The notes: generated by a model not told the origin, from the letters alone. 64,000 bases of DNA from TMP-24 sp964600685 (GCA_964600685.1 CAZRKU010000001.1:1-64000), one strand, 5' to 3'. Positions 8,810 through 19,874 are shown, counted from the stretch's first letter. Made by a program: numbers and translations.

Positions 8810-10246
8810 TCACAGGCCCTTGGAGCGATAGGCCGCGGCCACCCGGCTGATCGCCACGATATAGGCGGCCACGCGCAGATCCTGCACGTCGTTGCGGCCA
8901 TGCCAGACCTCGCGCATCGCCTGATAGGCGGTGCGCATCGTGTCATCGAGGCCCGAGCGGACCAGCGCCAGCTCGTCCGAGCCTTGCAGGAACTTCTGCT
9001 TGAAGTCGGGCGTCAGCTTCCAGCCCAGCCCCTGATCGGCGGAGAGGCGTTCCAGTTCCTCGACCAGGATGCGCGACCGCCCCTCCTCCGCCCGGCGCTG
9101 CATGCGGCCGAAGCGGATGTGGGACAGGTTCTTGACCCATTCGAAATAGGACACCGTCACGCCGCCGGCGTTGGCATACATGTCGGGGACGATCAGGATG
9201 CCCTTCTGGCGCAGGATCTCGTCGGCGCCGAAGGTGATCGGGCCGTTTGCCGCCTCGATGATCAGGGGGGCCTTGATGTTGGCGGCGTTGCCCATGTGGA
9301 TCACGCCTTCCATCGCGGCCGGCATCAGGATGTCGCAGGCGTTTTCCAGAACCTTGGCTCCGTCCTCGACATAGGTTGCGCCGGCATAACCCTTCACCCC
9401 GCCGGTCTTGGCGATCCAACGGCGGACCTCCTCGACATTCAGGCCGCGTTCGTCGATCAAGGCACCGTCGCGTTCGATGATGCCGGTGATCGTCGCGCCA
9501 TCCTCTTCGGACAGGAACTTCGCCGCGTGATATCCCACGTTGCCGAGGCCCTGCACGATGATGCGCTTGCCGTCGATGCCGCCCGTCAGGCGGGCCATCG
9601 CCACGTCCTCCTTGTGGCGGAAGAATTCGCGCAGCGCGAACTGCACGCCGCGGCCCGTCGCCTCGACCCGGCCCTGGATGCCGCCGGCGTGCGGCGGCTT
9701 GCCGGTGACGCAGGCCTTGGCGTTGATGTCGGTGGTGTTCATCCGCGCATACTGGTCGGCGATCCAGGCCATCTCGCGCTCGCCGGTGCCCATGTCGGGC
9801 GCGGGCACGTTCTGCGCCGGATGGATCAGGTCGCGCTTGATCAGCTCATAGGCGAAGCGGCGGGTGATCTGTTCCAGCTCATGCTCGTCCCAGGCGCGCG
9901 GGTCGATGCAGAGCCCGCCCTTGGAACCGCCGAACGGCGTTTCCACCAACGCGCATTTGTAGGTCATCAGCGCCGCCAGCGCCTCGACCTCGTCCTGGTT
10001 GACGCTCATCGCATAGCGGATGCCGCCCTTGACCGGTTCCATATGCTCGGAATGGACCGAGCGATAGCCGGTGAACGTATGGATCGCGCCACGCAGGCGC
10101 ACCCCGAACCGAACCGTGTAGGTCGAGTTGCAGACCCTGATCTTTTCCTCAAGCCCCGGGCTGAGGTCCATCAGGCTGACCGCGCGATTGAACATGAGAT
10201 CGACCGATTGCCGGAAACTCGGCTCGCCCTGGCCATTCACTGACAT
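8810..10246 (-). CDS. gdhA: Glutamate dehydrogenase (Glu/Leu/Phe/Val dehydrogenase family)
   Basis: Interconverts glutamate with 2-oxoglutarate and ammonium using NAD(P). The protein is 478 aa. The start MSVNGQGEPSFRQSV is preceded on the minus strand by a strong GGGAGGG ribosome site; the frame stays open upstream but without a better start. Substrate-binding lysines lie in EPVKGGIRY (Lys73) and the signature PFGGSKGGLCIDP (Lys109). The Rossmann motif is IVQGLGNVGYHAAKFL. It has its own terminator and a 418-base upstream region, so it is probably monocistronic. Cofactor preference cannot be decided by eye. It sits beside the sox operon, whose glycine product also enters nitrogen metabolism. 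Confidence 0.95.
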   Translation of the reverse strand: MSVNGQGEPSFRQSVDLMFNRAVSLMDLSPGLEEKIRVCNSTYTVRFGVRLRGAIHTFTGYRSVHSEHMEPVKGGIRYAMSVNQDEVEALAALMTYKCALVETPFGGSKGGLCIDPRAWDEHELEQITRRFAYELIKRDLIHPAQNVPAPDMGTGEREMAWIADQYARMNTTDINAKACVTGKPPHAGGIQGRVEATGRGVQFALREFFRHKEDVAMARLTGGIDGKRIIVQGLGNVGYHAAKFLSEEDGATITGIIERDGALIDERGLNVEEVRRWIAKTGGVKGYAGATYVEDGAKVLENACDILMPAAMEGVIHMGNAANIKAPLIIEAANGPITFGADEILRQKGILIVPDMYANAGGVTVSYFEWVKNLSHIRFGRMQRRAEEGRSRILVEELERLSADQGLGWKLTPDFKQKFLQGSDELALVRSGLDDTMRTAYQAMREVWHGRNDVQDLRVAAYIVAISRVAAAYRSKGL

Positions 10247-10664
10247 GAAACCCTCCCGATTCGTCTGGCGGCCGCCCGTTTTCAAACTGCGCGATTTTCG
10301 GGCAGCACGCCCATGAGACGCGCAGCGTATGGTCGCTTGGTTAACAAATTGCGCCGTTTTCACAACCCCACATCGACAGTTCTTCCGGCCCCGGACAGGC
10401 GAATCGGCCACCGAACGCGCGGCGCAGGATCCGTCGGCGCCGATTCGGCAACGGCTGCTTTCACCGTCATTGACCAAAACAATCGTCAATCAGGCGTCAG
10501 TTTTCGCGCCCGACCGGCATTGTGACCGCCGGATGCAACAATTCGACCGGCCACCGAACCCGCCACATTTTTGCCCCAGATCACGTCCTAGTTTGGCCAG
10601 ATGTTGTTTTCAGAACTCGCGCACGGGGATTTGTCTGCGTGCAGTGGCGGGAAAGAGGTGCAGA
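10247..10664. other. Divergent intergenic region gdhA / TadG-like gene
   Basis: A 418-base spacer without a convincing gene. It holds an inverted repeat ATTGAC...GTCAAT (10469-10474 and 10485-10490, 10-base spacer). A 12-base direct repeat CGGCCACCGAAC occurs at 10406-10417 and 10548-10559. The ribosome site GAAAGAGG for the gene at 10665 is at the right end. Promoters for both flanking genes must lie here but none is clear-cut. Confidence 0.5.
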
Positions 10665-12410
10665 ATGTCTGGCAATGGGATTTCGGCCGTGACCGACATC
10701 AAGGGGCTGCGCATGCACACGGTTCTGCGGCAGCGGCTGGGCGCCTTCCACCGGCAGGAAGACGGCACGCTCATTATTTATGGCCTGCACATCTTCGTCG
10801 CCATGCTGTTCATGGCCGGCGTCGCCCTTGACCTGATGCGCTTCGAGGAACGCCGGACAGTCTTGCAGGCGACCCTTGACCGCGCCGTCCTGGCCGCCGC
10901 CGACATGGACCAGACGCTGGAATGCAAGGCCGTGGTGAAGGACTGGTTCGTCAAGGCCGGTGAAGCGGCCCCCGCGGATTCCGCCATCCGCTGCACCAAG
11001 AACGAATTCGGCAGCGAGGTCAGCGTCGACACTTCCGCCGACATGCAGACCTGGTTCATGAACCTCTACGGGATCGACGTTTCGAAGCTGATCACCGCGG
11101 CCGCCGGCACGGCGGAAGAAAAGATCGGCTCGGTCGAGATTTCGCTGGTGCTCGATGTGTCCGGCTCGATGAACTCCAACAACCGGCTGGTCAATCTGAA
11201 ACCGGCCGCGAAATCCTTCATCGACCAGATGTTCGACAATATCGAACCCGGCAAGATCTCCATGTCGATCGTCACCTATTCGACCCAGGTGGCGCTTGGA
11301 CCGGACATGTTCAAGTATTTCGACACGACCGCCGAACATACCAGTTCGACCTGCCTCGAATTCAACTCGGCCGATTTCGCCTCGACCAGCCTGCAACCCA
11401 AATCGACGCCGGTTGGCATGCCGCCGGACGTGACCGACCGCAAATATCAGCTGAACGGTCATTTCGACCCGTTCTATACGAGCCTGGTGAACCCTGCCTC
11501 AGCCGGAACGCTGATGAACTGCCCGCCGAACAGCGCGACGGAGCGCAACATGCTGGCCTTCTCCGGCAGCCGCTCGGCACTGAAGGCGAAGGTCGATTCA
11601 CTGGTGGCTTCGGGCAACACCTCGATCGATCTCGGCACCAAATGGGGCGCGGCACTTCTCGACCCGTCCATGAAGCCGGTCGTCACGGCGATGATCAACG
11701 AAGGCAAGGTTCCGTCGAACTTCGCCGGACGCCCCTACGACTATACCAATCCCGACGGATCGAAGAACACCGAGGTTCTCAAGGTGCTCGTGGTCATGAC
11801 CGACGGCGAGAACACCACCGAATACAAGCTGAAGGACGTCGGCAGCGGCTATGATTCCGGCCCGAGCCGCCTGTATTACAACAACACGTCGAACTCCGCC
11901 TACAATGGCAGCAGCTACTACAAGCGCTTCTCGCTCTTTGATGCCTCCCGCAGCGGCAACAAATACTACAGCCCCCAGACCGGCAGCTGGCGTGCCGAGC
12001 CCTGGGGCACGCAGCCGACGGACATCAGCGGCACGGACACGACCGTTCAGCTGACCTGGCCGGAAGTCTGGGGCATGATGTCGGTCAACTGGTTCGCGGA
12101 CAACATCATCTACCGCGCCTATGGCTCGACCAGCATCCGCAACAGCTGGCGCACGAGTGCCTCGAATGCGGTTGCCACCAGTTCGGTCCAGAGCAGCAAG
12201 GACACGCTGACGAAGAACGTCTGCTCCGCCGCGAAAGCGAAGGGCATCGCGATCTACACCATCGGATTCGACGCGCCGACGGGTGGTCAGAGCCTGCTGC
12301 TCGCCTGTGCCTCCAAACCGGCAAACTACTATCTGACCTCGGGATCGAACATCACCACCGTCTTCTCCTCCATCGCCAATTCCATCAACAAGCTGAGGCT
12401 GACGAACTGA
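10665..12410 (+). CDS. TadG-like pilus-assembly family protein with von Willebrand A domain
   Basis: Predicted 581-aa exported, membrane-anchored protein. The start ATG at 10665 follows GAAAGAGG; an open frame continues upstream without support. One hydrophobic segment near residues 36-56 (IIYGLHIFVAMLFMAGVALD) resembles the TadE/TadG prepilin-like N-terminus. A vWA domain follows, with the MIDAS motif DVSGS at residues 164-168 and a later VVMTDGEN. The long middle insert is rich in Ser, Thr, Asn and Tyr, as in extracellular adhesin-type TadG proteins. One base separates it from the next gene, and the three form an operon. No other tad genes (ATPase, secretin, flp) are nearby, so the secretion route and role are not shown. 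Confidence 0.8.
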   Translation: MSGNGISAVTDIKGLRMHTVLRQRLGAFHRQEDGTLIIYGLHIFVAMLFMAGVALDLMRFEERRTVLQATLDRAVLAAADMDQTLECKAVVKDWFVKAGEAAPADSAIRCTKNEFGSEVSVDTSADMQTWFMNLYGIDVSKLITAAAGTAEEKIGSVEISLVLDVSGSMNSNNRLVNLKPAAKSFIDQMFDNIEPGKISMSIVTYSTQVALGPDMFKYFDTTAEHTSSTCLEFNSADFASTSLQPKSTPVGMPPDVTDRKYQLNGHFDPFYTSLVNPASAGTLMNCPPNSATERNMLAFSGSRSALKAKVDSLVASGNTSIDLGTKWGAALLDPSMKPVVTAMINEGKVPSNFAGRPYDYTNPDGSKNTEVLKVLVVMTDGENTTEYKLKDVGSGYDSGPSRLYYNNTSNSAYNGSSYYKRFSLFDASRSGNKYYSPQTGSWRAEPWGTQPTDISGTDTTVQLTWPEVWGMMSVNWFADNIIYRAYGSTSIRNSWRTSASNAVATSSVQSSKDTLTKNVCSAAKAKGIAIYTIGFDAPTGGQSLLLACASKPANYYLTSGSNITTVFSSIANSINKLRLTN

Positions 12411-12411
12411 C

Positions 12412-12984
12412 ATGGCCAGTGTTTGCAAACGGCTGATGGGTCGCCTGCGCCGCCTGGCGCGGTCCGAGGACGGCACGGCGACCATTCCGGTCCTGATCTT
12501 CGTGCCCTTCTACCTGGTGTTCCTCATCTCCTCGGTCGAGATGGGCATGCTGATGATCCGGCATGCGCTCCTGGAACGGGCGGTCGACCTGACGGTGCGC
12601 GACCTGCGGCTGGGCCGCTGGACGCCCCAGAATCCCGAGAACGCGGGTGACGAGCTGCGCCAGCGCATCTGCAATCAGGTGGGCCTGATCCCGCAATGCA
12701 ACATGACGCTGATGGTCGAGGTGCGCCCGGTTTCCAAGGTCACCTGGGAACCGCTGAGTTCCGGCCCGAACTGCGTGGACCGCAGCCAGCCGCTCTATTC
12801 CAACCCGCTTCCCAATCTGGGATCCGGCAACGAGATGATGCTGATCCGCGCCTGCGCGAAGTTCCAGCCGATCTTCCCGACGACGGGCATCGGCTCCTCC
12901 CTTCCGAAAAGCAGCGATGGCACCGGCGCCTATGCGCTGGTTTCCACCACCGTGTTCGTCAACGAACCGCGTCCGGGGACGTAA
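12412..12984 (+). CDS. TadE-like pseudopilin family protein
   Basis: A 190-aa protein starting one base after the preceding stop. After a short basic leader (RLMGRLRRLARSEDGTATI), a single hydrophobic helix (VLIFVPFYLVFLISSVEMGM) is followed by LLERAVDLTVRDLRLG. This is the classic TadE/TadG N-terminal layout, including the Glu in the helix. Four cysteines are scattered in the C-terminal, presumably exported, part. Middle member of the three-gene unit 10665-13650. Function is inferred from family likeness: a minor pilin or cell-surface component. Confidence 0.75.
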   Translation: MASVCKRLMGRLRRLARSEDGTATIPVLIFVPFYLVFLISSVEMGMLMIRHALLERAVDLTVRDLRLGRWTPQNPENAGDELRQRICNQVGLIPQCNMTLMVEVRPVSKVTWEPLSSGPNCVDRSQPLYSNPLPNLGSGNEMMLIRACAKFQPIFPTTGIGSSLPKSSDGTGAYALVSTTVFVNEPRPGT

Positions 12985-12987
12985 ATC

Positions 12988-13650
12988 ATGACCATGCTCA
13001 AGTCCTTCAGACTGCGCCTGACCGGTTTCGGCAAGGAAGAGCGCGCGGCCGCCGAGGTCGAGGGGGTCATCGGGTCGGTGTTCCTGATCTGGTGGTTCGT
13101 CGCCTCGTTCCAGTTCTTCGATGCCTACCGGCAGAAGAACATCAACCTGAAAGCCGCCTATTCGCTGGCCGACATGCTGTCGCGCGAAACCGGACCGACA
13201 CCGGAAAACCCGGCCTCTGCCGCTGTTGATCAGAACTATATCAACGGGCTGAACACGATGTTCGACTATCTGACCAATTCGAACAAACCGACCTGGATCC
13301 GGGTGAGTTCGGTCTACTGGGACGCTGTCGACAGCAAATACCGCGTCGACTGGTCCAGAACCTCCGGTTCGGGCAACGAGGCGATGACAACGCCCAAGCT
13401 GCAAAGCTACAAGGACCGCATCCCGGTGCTGCCGACCGGCGATACGGTGATCATCGTCGAGACCTTCATGGATTATGAGCCGATCTTCGGCTACTGGCTC
13501 GACAAGAACCGGTTCACGACCTTCATCCCGACCCGCCCGCGTTTTGCCTCGTGCCTGCCGTGGCAGACCGACGGATGCGGGACGGATGCGAACGGCAACT
13601 GGACCAATCCGGACATTACCGATCTGCCCCCGGAAGATCCGGGCGCGTAG
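12988..13650 (+). CDS. TadE/TadG-like membrane-anchored protein
   Basis: A 220-aa protein beginning three bases after the preceding gene. The N-terminal basic stretch, then EVEGVIGSVFLIWWFVASFQ and an amphipathic continuation, match the prepilin-like helix seen in the two upstream products. The exported portion contains a pair of cysteines (ASCLPWQTDGCG) and ends in a Pro/Asp-rich tail. It carries the E-G-V-I-x-S-V-F pattern common in TadE-like proteins that flank vWA-type TadG. The precise role is unknown. Last gene of the trio; 154 bases separate it from the pirin gene. Confidence 0.7.
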   Translation: MTMLKSFRLRLTGFGKEERAAAEVEGVIGSVFLIWWFVASFQFFDAYRQKNINLKAAYSLADMLSRETGPTPENPASAAVDQNYINGLNTMFDYLTNSNKPTWIRVSSVYWDAVDSKYRVDWSRTSGSGNEAMTTPKLQSYKDRIPVLPTGDTVIIVETFMDYEPIFGYWLDKNRFTTFIPTRPRFASCLPWQTDGCGTDANGNWTNPDITDLPPEDPGA

Positions 13651-13804
13651 GGAACCTGATCGGCACCAACCGCACCGCATCTGTGTGCCCATGAACATGC
13701 ACTCTTCCGTTTTGCGGATCCGACCCGGATTGCGGGCCTGATCCGCGGTGCCCATATCTCCGTCAAGCGCACGCAACCCTGCGTGCCTGCAACCGGAGTT
13801 CGTC

Positions 13805-14716
13805 ATGTCGATCAGACCCGTTCTTGAGCAGCGCCGCGCCCAGCCCGCCATCGAGGGGGCCGGCGTCAAACTTCACCGCGCTTTCGGGTTTCACGATCCG
13901 AAGGAACTCGACCCGTTCCTGCTGTTCGACGATTTCCGCAACGAGCGGCCCGAAGACTATCTGCGCGGCTTCCCCTGGCATCCCCATCGCGGGATCGAGA
14001 CGATCACCTATGTGCTGGCCGGCACGGTCGAACATGGCGACAGCCTCGGCAACCGCGGCACGCTCGGCGCGGGCGACCTGCAGCTGATGACGGCGGGGTC
14101 GGGCATCTTGCATCAGGAAATGCCGCAGGGCAACGCCAGGGGCCAGATGCACGGGTTCCAGCTTTGGGCCAACCTGCCCGGCCATCTGAAGATGACCGCG
14201 CCGCGCTATCAGGACATCAAGGGTGCCGACCTGCCCGAAATCATCGACGATGACGGGACGGTGGTGCGGGTGGTCATCGGCAGCTTCTGGGGCAAGACCA
14301 GCCCGGTCGACGGAATCGCGGCCGATCCGCAATATCTCGATATCTCGATACCCGCCGGACGGACCAAGACCTTCAAGGTCGACACCTATCGCCGGGCCTT
14401 CGCCTATGTGTTCGCAGGCACCGGCCGGTTCGCCGATGCCAGCCACCCCGCCGGCGTGCTTCTGGAAAAGGAAGTGATGGGCGAGGAGGTGCACATCCGC
14501 GACCTCTCCGGCAACCGCACGCTGATCCGGTTCGGCACCGGTGACGAGGTCACGGTGACGGCCGGGGCCGAAGGGGTGCGGTTCCTGCTGATCTCCGGCG
14601 CGCCGATCGAGGAGCCGGTCGCCTGGCACGGGCCGATCGTGATGAACACGCAAGACGAGTTGCGCCAGGCCATGTCCGACCTCCGGAACGGCACGTTCAT
14701 CCGTCCGGCGCAATGA
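13805..14716 (+). CDS. Pirin family protein
   Basis: A bicupin protein of 303 aa. The start MSIRPVLEQRRAQP is preceded by GGAG; an upstream in-frame ATG at 13748 is less likely. The pirin metal site is visible as FPWHPHRGIETITYVLAG in the N-terminal cupin, with a later HQEMPQG. Proteins of this family range from quercetinase-like dioxygenases to transcription cofactors, so the substrate cannot be assigned. It converges on the TetR-family gene; a 10-base-pair hairpin lies between and into that gene's 3' end. Confidence 0.88.
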   Translation: MSIRPVLEQRRAQPAIEGAGVKLHRAFGFHDPKELDPFLLFDDFRNERPEDYLRGFPWHPHRGIETITYVLAGTVEHGDSLGNRGTLGAGDLQLMTAGSGILHQEMPQGNARGQMHGFQLWANLPGHLKMTAPRYQDIKGADLPEIIDDDGTVVRVVIGSFWGKTSPVDGIAADPQYLDISIPAGRTKTFKVDTYRRAFAYVFAGTGRFADASHPAGVLLEKEVMGEEVHIRDLSGNRTLIRFGTGDEVTVTAGAEGVRFLLISGAPIEEPVAWHGPIVMNTQDELRQAMSDLRNGTFIRPAQ

Positions 14717-14722
14717 AGACCC

Positions 14723-14756
14723 GCAAGGCCGTTGCCCTATGGCGCGACGGCCTTGC
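14723..14756. terminator. Bidirectional hairpin between pirin and tetR genes
   Basis: GCAAGGCCGT (14723-14732) pairs perfectly with ACGGCCTTGC (14747-14756) around a 14-base loop. One arm lies in the last codons of the TetR-family gene. It is well placed to stop transcription from both converging genes. There is no strong T-tract on either side, so efficiency is uncertain. Confidence 0.5.
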
Positions 14757-15324
14757 GCACCATGTCGACGTAAATGTCGCCCACGCCCTTCCGTGACAGG
14801 CGCCCGCCTTCGCGAAACCAGGTGCTCACCCCGTTGATCATCGCGATGATCGCCATGGTGGCCAGCCGCACATCCGCCAGCCGGAACAGCCCCGCCGCCT
14901 GCCCTTCGCCGAGGATGAGCGCCAGCCGGTCCTCGTAGGCCCGCCTCAGCGCCTCGATCCGGGCGAAATTCTCCGGGTTCAGGTTGCGCAGTTCCATGTA
15001 GGACAGGAAGACCCCTTCGGCATGGTCAAGGTTGCGCCCCATGTGAAAGCGCACGAAATGATCGAGCCGCGCCGGCGCCCCTTCGGGAAGCGGTTCGGCG
15101 GCATAGGCGGCGATCAGTTCCTCCATATGCCCGCGCAGAAGATCGAAGAGCAGCGTCTCCTTGTCGGGCGTGTAGAGGTAGAGGGCCCCCGCCTGCAGGC
15201 CGACCTCGGCCGCGATCTGGCGCATCGACACGGCGGCAAAGCCGTGCCGGGCGAACAGCCGCAGCGCCGCCGCGCGGATGCGCGGCCCGGTGATGTCGGA
15301 ATGCGATCCGGTGCGGCGTGCCAT
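14737..15324 (-). CDS. TetR/AcrR family transcriptional regulator
   Basis: A 195-aa repressor-type protein. The start MARRTGSHSDITGPR is chosen; an earlier in-frame ATG lies within the palindromic operator and is unlikely. The N-terminal helix-turn-helix covers residues 15-60 (MRQIAAEVGLQAGALYLYTP). The C-terminal ligand domain is unassigned. A perfect palindrome, TGAACG-CT-CGTTCA, lies directly upstream and touches a TATAAT -10 box, which strongly suggests autorepression. Divergent from it is a small lipoprotein gene, which may be a target. The inducing ligand is unknown; similar operator shapes occur for regulators of efflux and fatty-acid genes. Confidence 0.9.
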   Translation of the reverse strand: MARRTGSHSDITGPRIRAAALRLFARHGFAAVSMRQIAAEVGLQAGALYLYTPDKETLLFDLLRGHMEELIAAYAAEPLPEGAPARLDHFVRFHMGRNLDHAEGVFLSYMELRNLNPENFARIEALRRAYEDRLALILGEGQAAGLFRLADVRLATMAIIAMINGVSTWFREGGRLSRKGVGDIYVDMVRKAVAP

Positions 15325-15333
15325 GGGGGTCAA

Positions 15334-15359
15334 ATTATATGAACGCTCGTTCATTACAA
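15334..15359 (-). promoter_or_regulatory. Promoter and TetR-type operator of the tetR gene
   Basis: On the minus strand, a perfect -10 box TATAAT (15339-15334) abuts the palindrome TGAACG-AG-CGTTCA (15353-15340). A poor TTGTAA is the only -35 candidate (14-base spacing). The predicted transcript start, about 7 bases past the -10, falls 2-4 bases before the ATG, so the mRNA may be almost leaderless. Confidence 0.6.
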
Positions 15360-15428
15360 GCCCGCGTCCCGCCCTTGCGGGCCGGGGCGCGGGCCGGGTA
15401 TGGTGCGGCGCGGGCAAGGGCGGGCGAC

Positions 15429-15677
15429 ATGACGGGCAAAAAACCGGCAAAAAGGGCGATGATCGCGCTGGGGCTGCTGTTGCTGGCCGGCTGCGCCACC
15501 TTTCCCGCCCTTGACCGCAAGGTCGACCCGGCGGTCATGACCGCCCCCTATCCCGCACTTCTGCCGTTCGAGGCGCTCACGCCCCCGCCCCCGCCCCCGC
15601 CGACGGTCGGGGCGGACCTGACGGCACAAGGCGCGGCGCTGAACGCCCGGGCGGACGCCCAGAACCGCCTGCCCTGA
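15429..15677 (+). CDS. Small lipoprotein, unknown function
   Basis: An 82-aa protein with a lysine-rich N-terminus, a hydrophobic stretch and a lipobox (LLLLAGC), so it should be processed by signal peptidase II and anchored as a lipoprotein. The mature part is short and contains seven consecutive prolines followed by TVGADLTAQGAALNARADAQ. The start ATG at 15429 is the closest to the signal peptide; the upstream in-frame stretch is unlikely to be translated. It diverges from the TetR gene and lies 71 bases upstream of hom. No functional family is recognised. Confidence 0.7.
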   Translation: MTGKKPAKRAMIALGLLLLAGCATFPALDRKVDPAVMTAPYPALLPFEALTPPPPPPPTVGADLTAQGAALNARADAQNRLP

Positions 15678-15748
15678 GGCGCGTTGCATGACCGGCGGCC
15701 TTCGGCTAACACCCGGGCGTGATTGCGCTGGCCTGTCAGGAGAACTCC

Positions 15749-17035
15749 ATGTCCCAACCGTTGAAACTCGGCATCGCGGGGCTGGGCACCGTCGGCACCG
15801 GCGTGGTGAAGATCGTGCAGAAACATGCCGATCTTCTGGAACGGCGCACCGGCCGCAAGGTGATCATCACCGCCGTCTCGGCGCGCTCGCGCACCAAGAA
15901 CCGCGATGTGGACCTGTCGGCCTATGCCTGGGAGGATGATCCCGTGGCGCTTGCCCGGCGCAAGGACGTCGACGTGTTCGTCGAAGTCATGGGCGGCCAT
16001 GACGGACCGGCCAAGGCCGCGACTGAGGCGGCGATTGCCTCAGGCAAGGATGTGGTCAGCGCCAACAAGGCGCTTCTCGCCCATCACGGCCATGACCTGG
16101 CGCTGGCGGCAGAAGCAAAGGGCCACGTGATCCGGTTCGAGGCCGCGGTCGCCGGCGGCATTCCGGTGATCAAGGCCCTGACCGAAGGGCTGGCCGGTAA
16201 CCAGATCCGCCGGGTGATGGGCGTGATGAACGGCACCTGCAACTATATCCTGACCCGCATGGAAAGCGCGGGCCTGCCCTATGACACGGTTTTCGAGGAA
16301 GCCCGCCAGCTGGGCTATCTGGAGGCCGACCCGAACCTTGACGTGGGCGGCATCGACGCCGGTCACAAACTGTCGCTGCTGGCCGCCATCGCCTTCGGCA
16401 CGAAAGTGTCGTTCGACGCGGTCGCGCTGGAAGGGATCGGCCGCATCTCCATCGACGATATCCGCCGCGCCGCCGACATGGGCTACCGGATCAAGCTTCT
16501 GGGCGTGGCGCAGATGACGGGCCGGGGGCTGGAGCAGCGGATGACACCTTGCCTCGTGCCCGCCGACAGCCCGCTCGGCCAGTTGCACGGCGGCACCAAC
16601 ATGGTGGTGCTGGAGGGCGACTCGGTCGGCCAGATCGTCCTGCGCGGCCCCGGCGCGGGCGAAGGGCCGACCGCCAGCGCCATCCTGTCGGACGTGATCG
16701 ACATCGCGCGCGGCACAAGGCTTTCGACCTTCGGCCAGCCCGCCAGGACGCTCGCCGATCCGGTGGCCGCGCAGGCCACGGCACCTGCCCCCTTCTATCT
16801 GCGCATGACGCTCAGCGACAAGCCGGGGGCGCTGGCCAAGGTGGCGACGGTCCTGGGCGACGAAGGCATCTCCATCGACCGGATGCGGCAATATGGGCAT
16901 CAAGATGCCGACGCCCCGGTGCTGATCGTCACCCACAAGACGACGCGCGACGCGATCGACCATGCGCTCGCGCGCCTGCCCGCGACCGGCGTGGTGCTGG
17001 GCGATCCGGTGGCGATCCGCATCGAGGCGGTCTGA
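15749..17035 (+). CDS. hom: Homoserine dehydrogenase
   Basis: Reduces aspartate semialdehyde to homoserine, the branch point to threonine and methionine. The 428-aa protein starts at MSQPLKLGIAG after an AGGAG site. The NAD(P)-binding motif is GIAGLGTVGTGVVKI. The catalytic domain includes AAVAGGIPVIKALTEGLAGN and MNGTCNYILTRM. A C-terminal ACT domain (LRMTLSDKPGALAKVATVLG) is present, as in threonine-inhibited forms. glpX follows after 119 bases on the same strand, and recJ overlaps glpX, so the three may be co-transcribed although functionally unrelated. Confidence 0.96.
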   Translation: MSQPLKLGIAGLGTVGTGVVKIVQKHADLLERRTGRKVIITAVSARSRTKNRDVDLSAYAWEDDPVALARRKDVDVFVEVMGGHDGPAKAATEAAIASGKDVVSANKALLAHHGHDLALAAEAKGHVIRFEAAVAGGIPVIKALTEGLAGNQIRRVMGVMNGTCNYILTRMESAGLPYDTVFEEARQLGYLEADPNLDVGGIDAGHKLSLLAAIAFGTKVSFDAVALEGIGRISIDDIRRAADMGYRIKLLGVAQMTGRGLEQRMTPCLVPADSPLGQLHGGTNMVVLEGDSVGQIVLRGPGAGEGPTASAILSDVIDIARGTRLSTFGQPARTLADPVAAQATAPAPFYLRMTLSDKPGALAKVATVLGDEGISIDRMRQYGHQDADAPVLIVTHKTTRDAIDHALARLPATGVVLGDPVAIRIEAV

Positions 17036-17154
17036 CCGGCCCCGAAATCGCGCCGGTTGGCGCACACAATCGCCGACGCGCGGGGCGAAGCCCTTGCCCG
17101 CCGCCTGCGGGGCAGGCTAGATGCCCCAAACAGCCAAATGCGGGACAAGATCAC

Positions 17155-18116
17155 ATGGCCGACGTTACCCAGTTTCAGGATCGCATGCTTTCGCTGGGCC
17201 TGGCCCGCGTCAGCGAAGCCGCCGCCCACGCCTCGGCCCGCCTGATCGGGCGCGGCGATGAAAAGGCCGCCGATCAGGCCGCCGTCAACGCGATGCGCGA
17301 CCAGCTGAACATGCTCGACATCAAGGGCGTCGTGGTGATCGGCGAAGGCGAGCGGGACGAGGCGCCGATGCTGTTCATCGGCGAGGAGGTCGGCACCGGC
17401 AAGGGCCCGGAGGTCGACATCGCCCTCGACCCGCTGGAAGGCACGACGCTGACCGCAAAGGACATGCCGAACGCGCTGACCGTCATCGCCATGGCCCCGC
17501 GCGGCACGCTTCTGCATGCACCCGATGTCTATATGGAAAAACTCGCGGTCGGCCCCGGCTATCCGAAAGATGTGGTCAGCCTCGCCATGTCGCCCGCCGA
17601 ACGGGTCAGGGCGCTGGCCCGCGCCAGGGGCTGCGCGGCCTCGGACATCACCTGCTGCATCCTCGAACGCCCCCGGCACGAGGCGATGATCGCCGAGGTC
17701 CGCTCCACCGGTGCCTCGATCCGGCTGATCACCGATGGCGACGTGGCGGGCGTGATCCATTGCGCGGAGGCGCATATCACCGGCATCGACATGTATATGG
17801 GGTCGGGCGGCGCGCCCGAAGGGGTGCTGGCGGCGTCGGCGCTGAAGTGCATGGGCGGACAGATCTGGGGCAAGCTTCTGTTCCGCAACGATGACGAACG
17901 CGGCCGGGCCGCCAAGGCGGGCATCAGGGATCTGAACCGTATCTATGCGCGCGACGAGATGGTGCAGGCCGACGTGATCTTCGCCGCGACCGGCGTCACC
18001 AACGGCTCCATCGTGCAGGGGGTGAAACGCGAACCGGGTTTCATCACCACCGAGACGATCCTGATGCGGTCCAAGACCGGATCGGTACGGCGGATGATCT
18101 ACAGAAACCCGGTGAA

Positions 18117-18120
<4 letters not shown>
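17155..18120 (+). CDS. glpX: Class II fructose-1,6-bisphosphatase
   Basis: Hydrolyses fructose-1,6-bisphosphate in gluconeogenesis. The 321-aa product begins MADVTQFQDRMLSL. Metal and substrate motifs of the GlpX family are present: GEGERDEAPML, LDPLEGTTLTAKDMPNA and MYMGSGGAPEGVLAA. The length is normal. Its stop codon overlaps the GTG start of recJ by four bases. The alternative name, fructose-1,6-/sedoheptulose-1,7-bisphosphatase, cannot be excluded by sequence alone, since class II enzymes can act on both. Confidence 0.95.

Positions 18121-19874
<1,754 letters not shown>

Noticed and set aside
10406..10559. Direct repeat CGGCCACCGAAC (two copies) upstream of the TadG-like gene
   Set aside because: 12 bases, 142 apart, in GC-rich sequence; could be chance, so it is mentioned only within the spacer entry.
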